Shown here piece by piece: positions 5,578 through 7,716 of a stretch of DNA of 7,716 bases (its first letter is position 1; the number at the start of each line of letters is the position of its first letter). The stretch spans positions 1-7,716 of the forward strand of contig JAJXZV010000270.1 of the NCBI GenBank assembly GCA_021779875.1. The letters run 5' to 3'. The notes under the pieces were generated by a model. It was given only the letters and a program-made list of their open reading frames with translations, did no database searches and was not told where the DNA came from. The position numbers were made by a program, and so were the translations under genes. This DNA comes from Pseudomonadota bacterium. Lineage in GTDB: Bacteria; Pseudomonadota; Gammaproteobacteria; Steroidobacterales; Steroidobacteraceae.

Positions 5578-7716
5578 TCAGAACTTCTGGCCGAACTTCA
5601 CCCCGAAGTACTGCGGCTTCACCGGATAGATGCGCGCCATCGCGTAGCAATCGCCGACCACGCACTGCGGATTGCGCCCCAGGATGCCGTGATCGTCGAA
5701 TGCGTTCTGCACGAAGAACTCGAGGTTCCAGTTGTGCATGCCCGTACCCAGCGAGAAGTCGTAGGTCGTGAAGGCCGGCAGATCGCCGATCTGCGAGTCC
5801 TGGCCGGGCTCGAGGTACGTTCTGCTGCCGCTCTGATGATTCACCGACCCCTGGAAGAAGCTCGGGAACGATCCCACGTTGAACTTGTACCTGGCGGTCG
5901 CGCTGCCCTTCATGGTCGGAGTGACCGGCAGCCGCGTGCCCGCGGGGGCGAGCGCATCGGCGTTCGAGCAGTTCGAGGTCGCGACCGGCACGTTGTTGCT
6001 CGTGAACGCGAATTGACAGAAATTCCTGGTCAATTTCGCATCCACGTAAGTGCCCGCCACCGAGAGGTTCAGATTCTCGACGACGTTCCAATTCACGTCG
6101 CCCTCGATGCCCTTGGAAGCGGCATTGCCGGCGTTGAAGATCGACGTGATGCCGTTCTGTCCGGTGATGCCGATCTGGAAGTCCTTCCACTGCTCGTAGA
6201 ACACCGCCGCGTTGACGCGCAGGCGCTGGTCGAGCCACGCGGACTTCCAGCCGATCTCGTAGTTGGTGAGCGTATCCGGATTGTAATTGGGCAGCGGCTC
6301 CTGCACCCCGTTCACCAGGAAATACGGCTTGCGGTTGACGCCGCCCGGCCGGAATCCGGTCGAATAGGTGAAGTACACCATCCGGTCCGGGTCGATCTGG
6401 TAGGTCAGGTTCGCACGGTGCGTTTCGCCGGACTCCCGGAGCCGCTTGTCGACGTTCACGCAGGGCAGGTTGGCGTTGTAGGTCACCGGCGTGATGCAAC
6501 TGCCCTCGCCCGAATTCCCCGACTGGAACCCGAAGAAGCCGAACAGCGAGTTCTGCGCCACGAAGCCGCGGATGCCGGCGCTGATCTTGAGCTTGTCCGT
6601 GATGTCGAACGTGCCGTCGCCGAACAACGCGTAGTCGACGTCCGTTCGATTCTCGCGCGCGAGATACAACGTTCCGGGCGACCCGTCCACCGAGTAGATC
6701 CCGGTCAGATTGAGGTTGGGATTCGCGATCATGTTGGTGGATGCCAGCCCGTCGACCCGGTAGGCGGCATAGATGGCATCGGTCTGCTGCTGATAGAACG
6801 CGCCGGCCGTCATCCGGAAGCGGTTGTCGGCGGGCGAGGTGATGCGAAGCTCGTGGGTCATCTTCGTATACTGATCGGTCGCGATCGTGTACTGCGTCGG
6901 ATCGAGTGGCTGTCCGTTGTTGCCCTGCAGATACGCGACCGCATAGCCCACCTTGTCGTAGGCCACGGAGTACTCCGAATAGTCGTATTCGGAGTTGATG
7001 TGCCGCTGGAACCAGCCTCCCGAGTACAGCACGTTCCAGTCGCTCACCTTGCCCTCGACGGTGAGCGCCGACTGGTACCAATCGTCCACGTGAGTATCTG
7101 GCTTGAAGTCCGTTACCTGCAGGTAGCCGACGGTCGGATCGTAGGAGAACACCCCGTTCGCCGACTGATGCTGGGCGACCACGGACGGCGTGACCGTCCA
7201 CTGCTCGTTTAGATCGACCTTGAGCGCCGCGCGGCCGCCGTAGGTGTCGACGCCGTTGAAGTTGTTCTTGGCGTAGCCGGCATTGTTGATGGTCAGGGGA
7301 TCGGCGGGTATCGGCGCTCCGCTGAGCGTCATCCCCGGCGCCACCGCGCGCTGATAGGTGCGGGTGGCATAGTCGTTGTTGATATAGCCGCCATCGTGCT
7401 CGTAGTAGCCCACGAGCCGAATCGCCGCCATGTCGTTCAGAGGGATGTTGACGAAGCCGTCGAACTCGCCGCCGCCCGCGCCCTGGCCGAACTTGTCCGC
7501 CTTCAGGTCGTACCCGGCCTCGAACTTCGTCGAGTCCGGCTTGTTGGTGAGGATGCGCAGCGTGCCGGACAGCGAACTCGCTCCATAGAGCGTTCCCTGC
7601 GGCCCCGCCAGCGCCTCCACCCGCTGCACGTCGTAGATGTGCAGATCGAGCGCATTGCCGATGGTGGTGACCGGCGTCTCGTCGAGGTAGACGCCCGTCG
7701 CCGGCAGAGAACCGGA
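5578..7716 (-). CDS. TonB-dependent outer-membrane receptor (5' end outside window)
   Basis: The frame is open from the right edge through 712 residues to a TGA at 5578. It enters inside the plug domain: GVYLDETPV (8-16), then QRVEALAGPQGTLYG (31-45) and LRILTNKPD, the classic receptor plug signature, with Ala where VLRGPQGTLYG usually has Arg. The rest is a beta-barrel rich in alternating aromatic strands, including STGFRPGGVNRKPY and NYEIGWKS, typical of barrel strands in this family. The C-terminus YFGVKFGQKF ends in Phe, the outer-membrane assembly signal. The signal peptide and TonB box, about 100 or more residues, lie off the window. Such receptors import iron complexes, glycans, peptides or other large solutes using TonB energy; the ligand here is unknown. 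Only 43 bases separate it from the heavy-chain gene on the same strand, so co-transcription is likely and a role in delivering the amine-bearing substrate is inferred. Confidence 0.96.
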   Translation of the reverse strand, partial: SGSLPATGVYLDETPVTTIGNALDLHIYDVQRVEALAGPQGTLYGASSLSGTLRILTNKPDSTKFEAGYDLKADKFGQGAGGGEFDGFVNIPLNDMAAIRLVGYYEHDGGYINNDYATRTYQRAVAPGMTLSGAPIPADPLTINNAGYAKNNFNGVDTYGGRAALKVDLNEQWTVTPSVVAQHQSANGVFSYDPTVGYLQVTDFKPDTHVDDWYQSALTVEGKVSDWNVLYSGGWFQRHINSEYDYSEYSVAYDKVGYAVAYLQGNNGQPLDPTQYTIATDQYTKMTHELRITSPADNRFRMTAGAFYQQQTDAIYAAYRVDGLASTNMIANPNLNLTGIYSVDGSPGTLYLARENRTDVDYALFGDGTFDITDKLKISAGIRGFVAQNSLFGFFGFQSGNSGEGSCITPVTYNANLPCVNVDKRLRESGETHRANLTYQIDPDRMVYFTYSTGFRPGGVNRKPYFLVNGVQEPLPNYNPDTLTNYEIGWKSAWLDQRLRVNAAVFYEQWKDFQIGITGQNGITSIFNAGNAASKGIEGDVNWNVVENLNLSVAGTYVDAKLTRNFCQFAFTSNNVPVATSNCSNADALAPAGTRLPVTPTMKGSATARYKFNVGSFPSFFQGSVNHQSGSRTYLEPGQDSQIGDLPAFTTYDFSLGTGMHNWNLEFFVQNAFDDHGILGRNPQCVVGDCYAMARIYPVKPQYFGVKFGQKF

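Noticed and set aside
5531..7212. Long open frames opposite and out of frame with the TonB receptor (plus 5689-7212, minus 5531-7201)
   Set aside because: The receptor frame has plug signatures and a C-terminal Phe. The other frames have shadow-like Arg-rich composition.
1..7716. CRISPR arrays, tRNA or rRNA genes, insertion sequences, riboswitches, terminators
   Set aside because: No direct-repeat arrays, transposase-like frames, terminal inverted repeats, RNA gene motifs or hairpin-plus-T-run structures were seen. Nearly all bases are accounted for by coding sequence.

Overview
The window is GC-rich, Gram-negative-type DNA. The evidence is a TonB-dependent outer-membrane receptor plus periplasmic proteins with Sec and Tat signals. 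The receptor style resembles gammaproteobacteria or sphingomonad-like alphaproteobacteria, but the genus cannot be fixed from sequence alone. All seven genes lie on the minus strand, so transcription runs from the right edge to the left edge. The largest gap between genes is about 45 bases and two junctions are 4-base ATGA overlaps, which looks like one operon cut at both ends by the window.

Layout in transcription order: (1) a TonB-dependent receptor, 5' end outside the window (7716 to 5578); (2) the heavy chain of a tryptophan tryptophylquinone (TTQ) amine dehydrogenase (5534 to 4326); (3) MauE (4320 to 3760); (4) MauD (3763 to 3164); (5) the TTQ-bearing light chain with a Tat signal (3118 to 2576); (6) a mono-haem cytochrome c with a normal Met ligand motif (2541 to 2077); (7) a second, related mono-haem cytochrome that lacks this Met motif (2080 to 1595); (8) a secreted HExxH metallopeptidase whose 3' end lies beyond the left edge (1590 to 1). 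No gene-free stretch exceeds 50 bases.

The core order B-E-D-A is that of the methylamine (mau) and aromatic amine (aau) dehydrogenase clusters. Details of both subunits point to the aromatic amine dehydrogenase (AADH) branch. The enzyme would deaminate a primary amine in the periplasm and pass electrons to a small carrier. MauE and MauD would support light-chain disulfide formation, and the two cytochromes are candidate electron acceptors or TTQ-maturation partners.

The unusual part is the frame around this core: a TonB-dependent receptor directly upstream and a periplasmic ACE/M3-like peptidase directly downstream. My inference is that the operon imports an amine-containing compound, possibly a peptide conjugate, across the outer membrane, cleaves it, and oxidises the released amine. 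No mauG, mauF, amicyanin or azurin gene is visible in the window.
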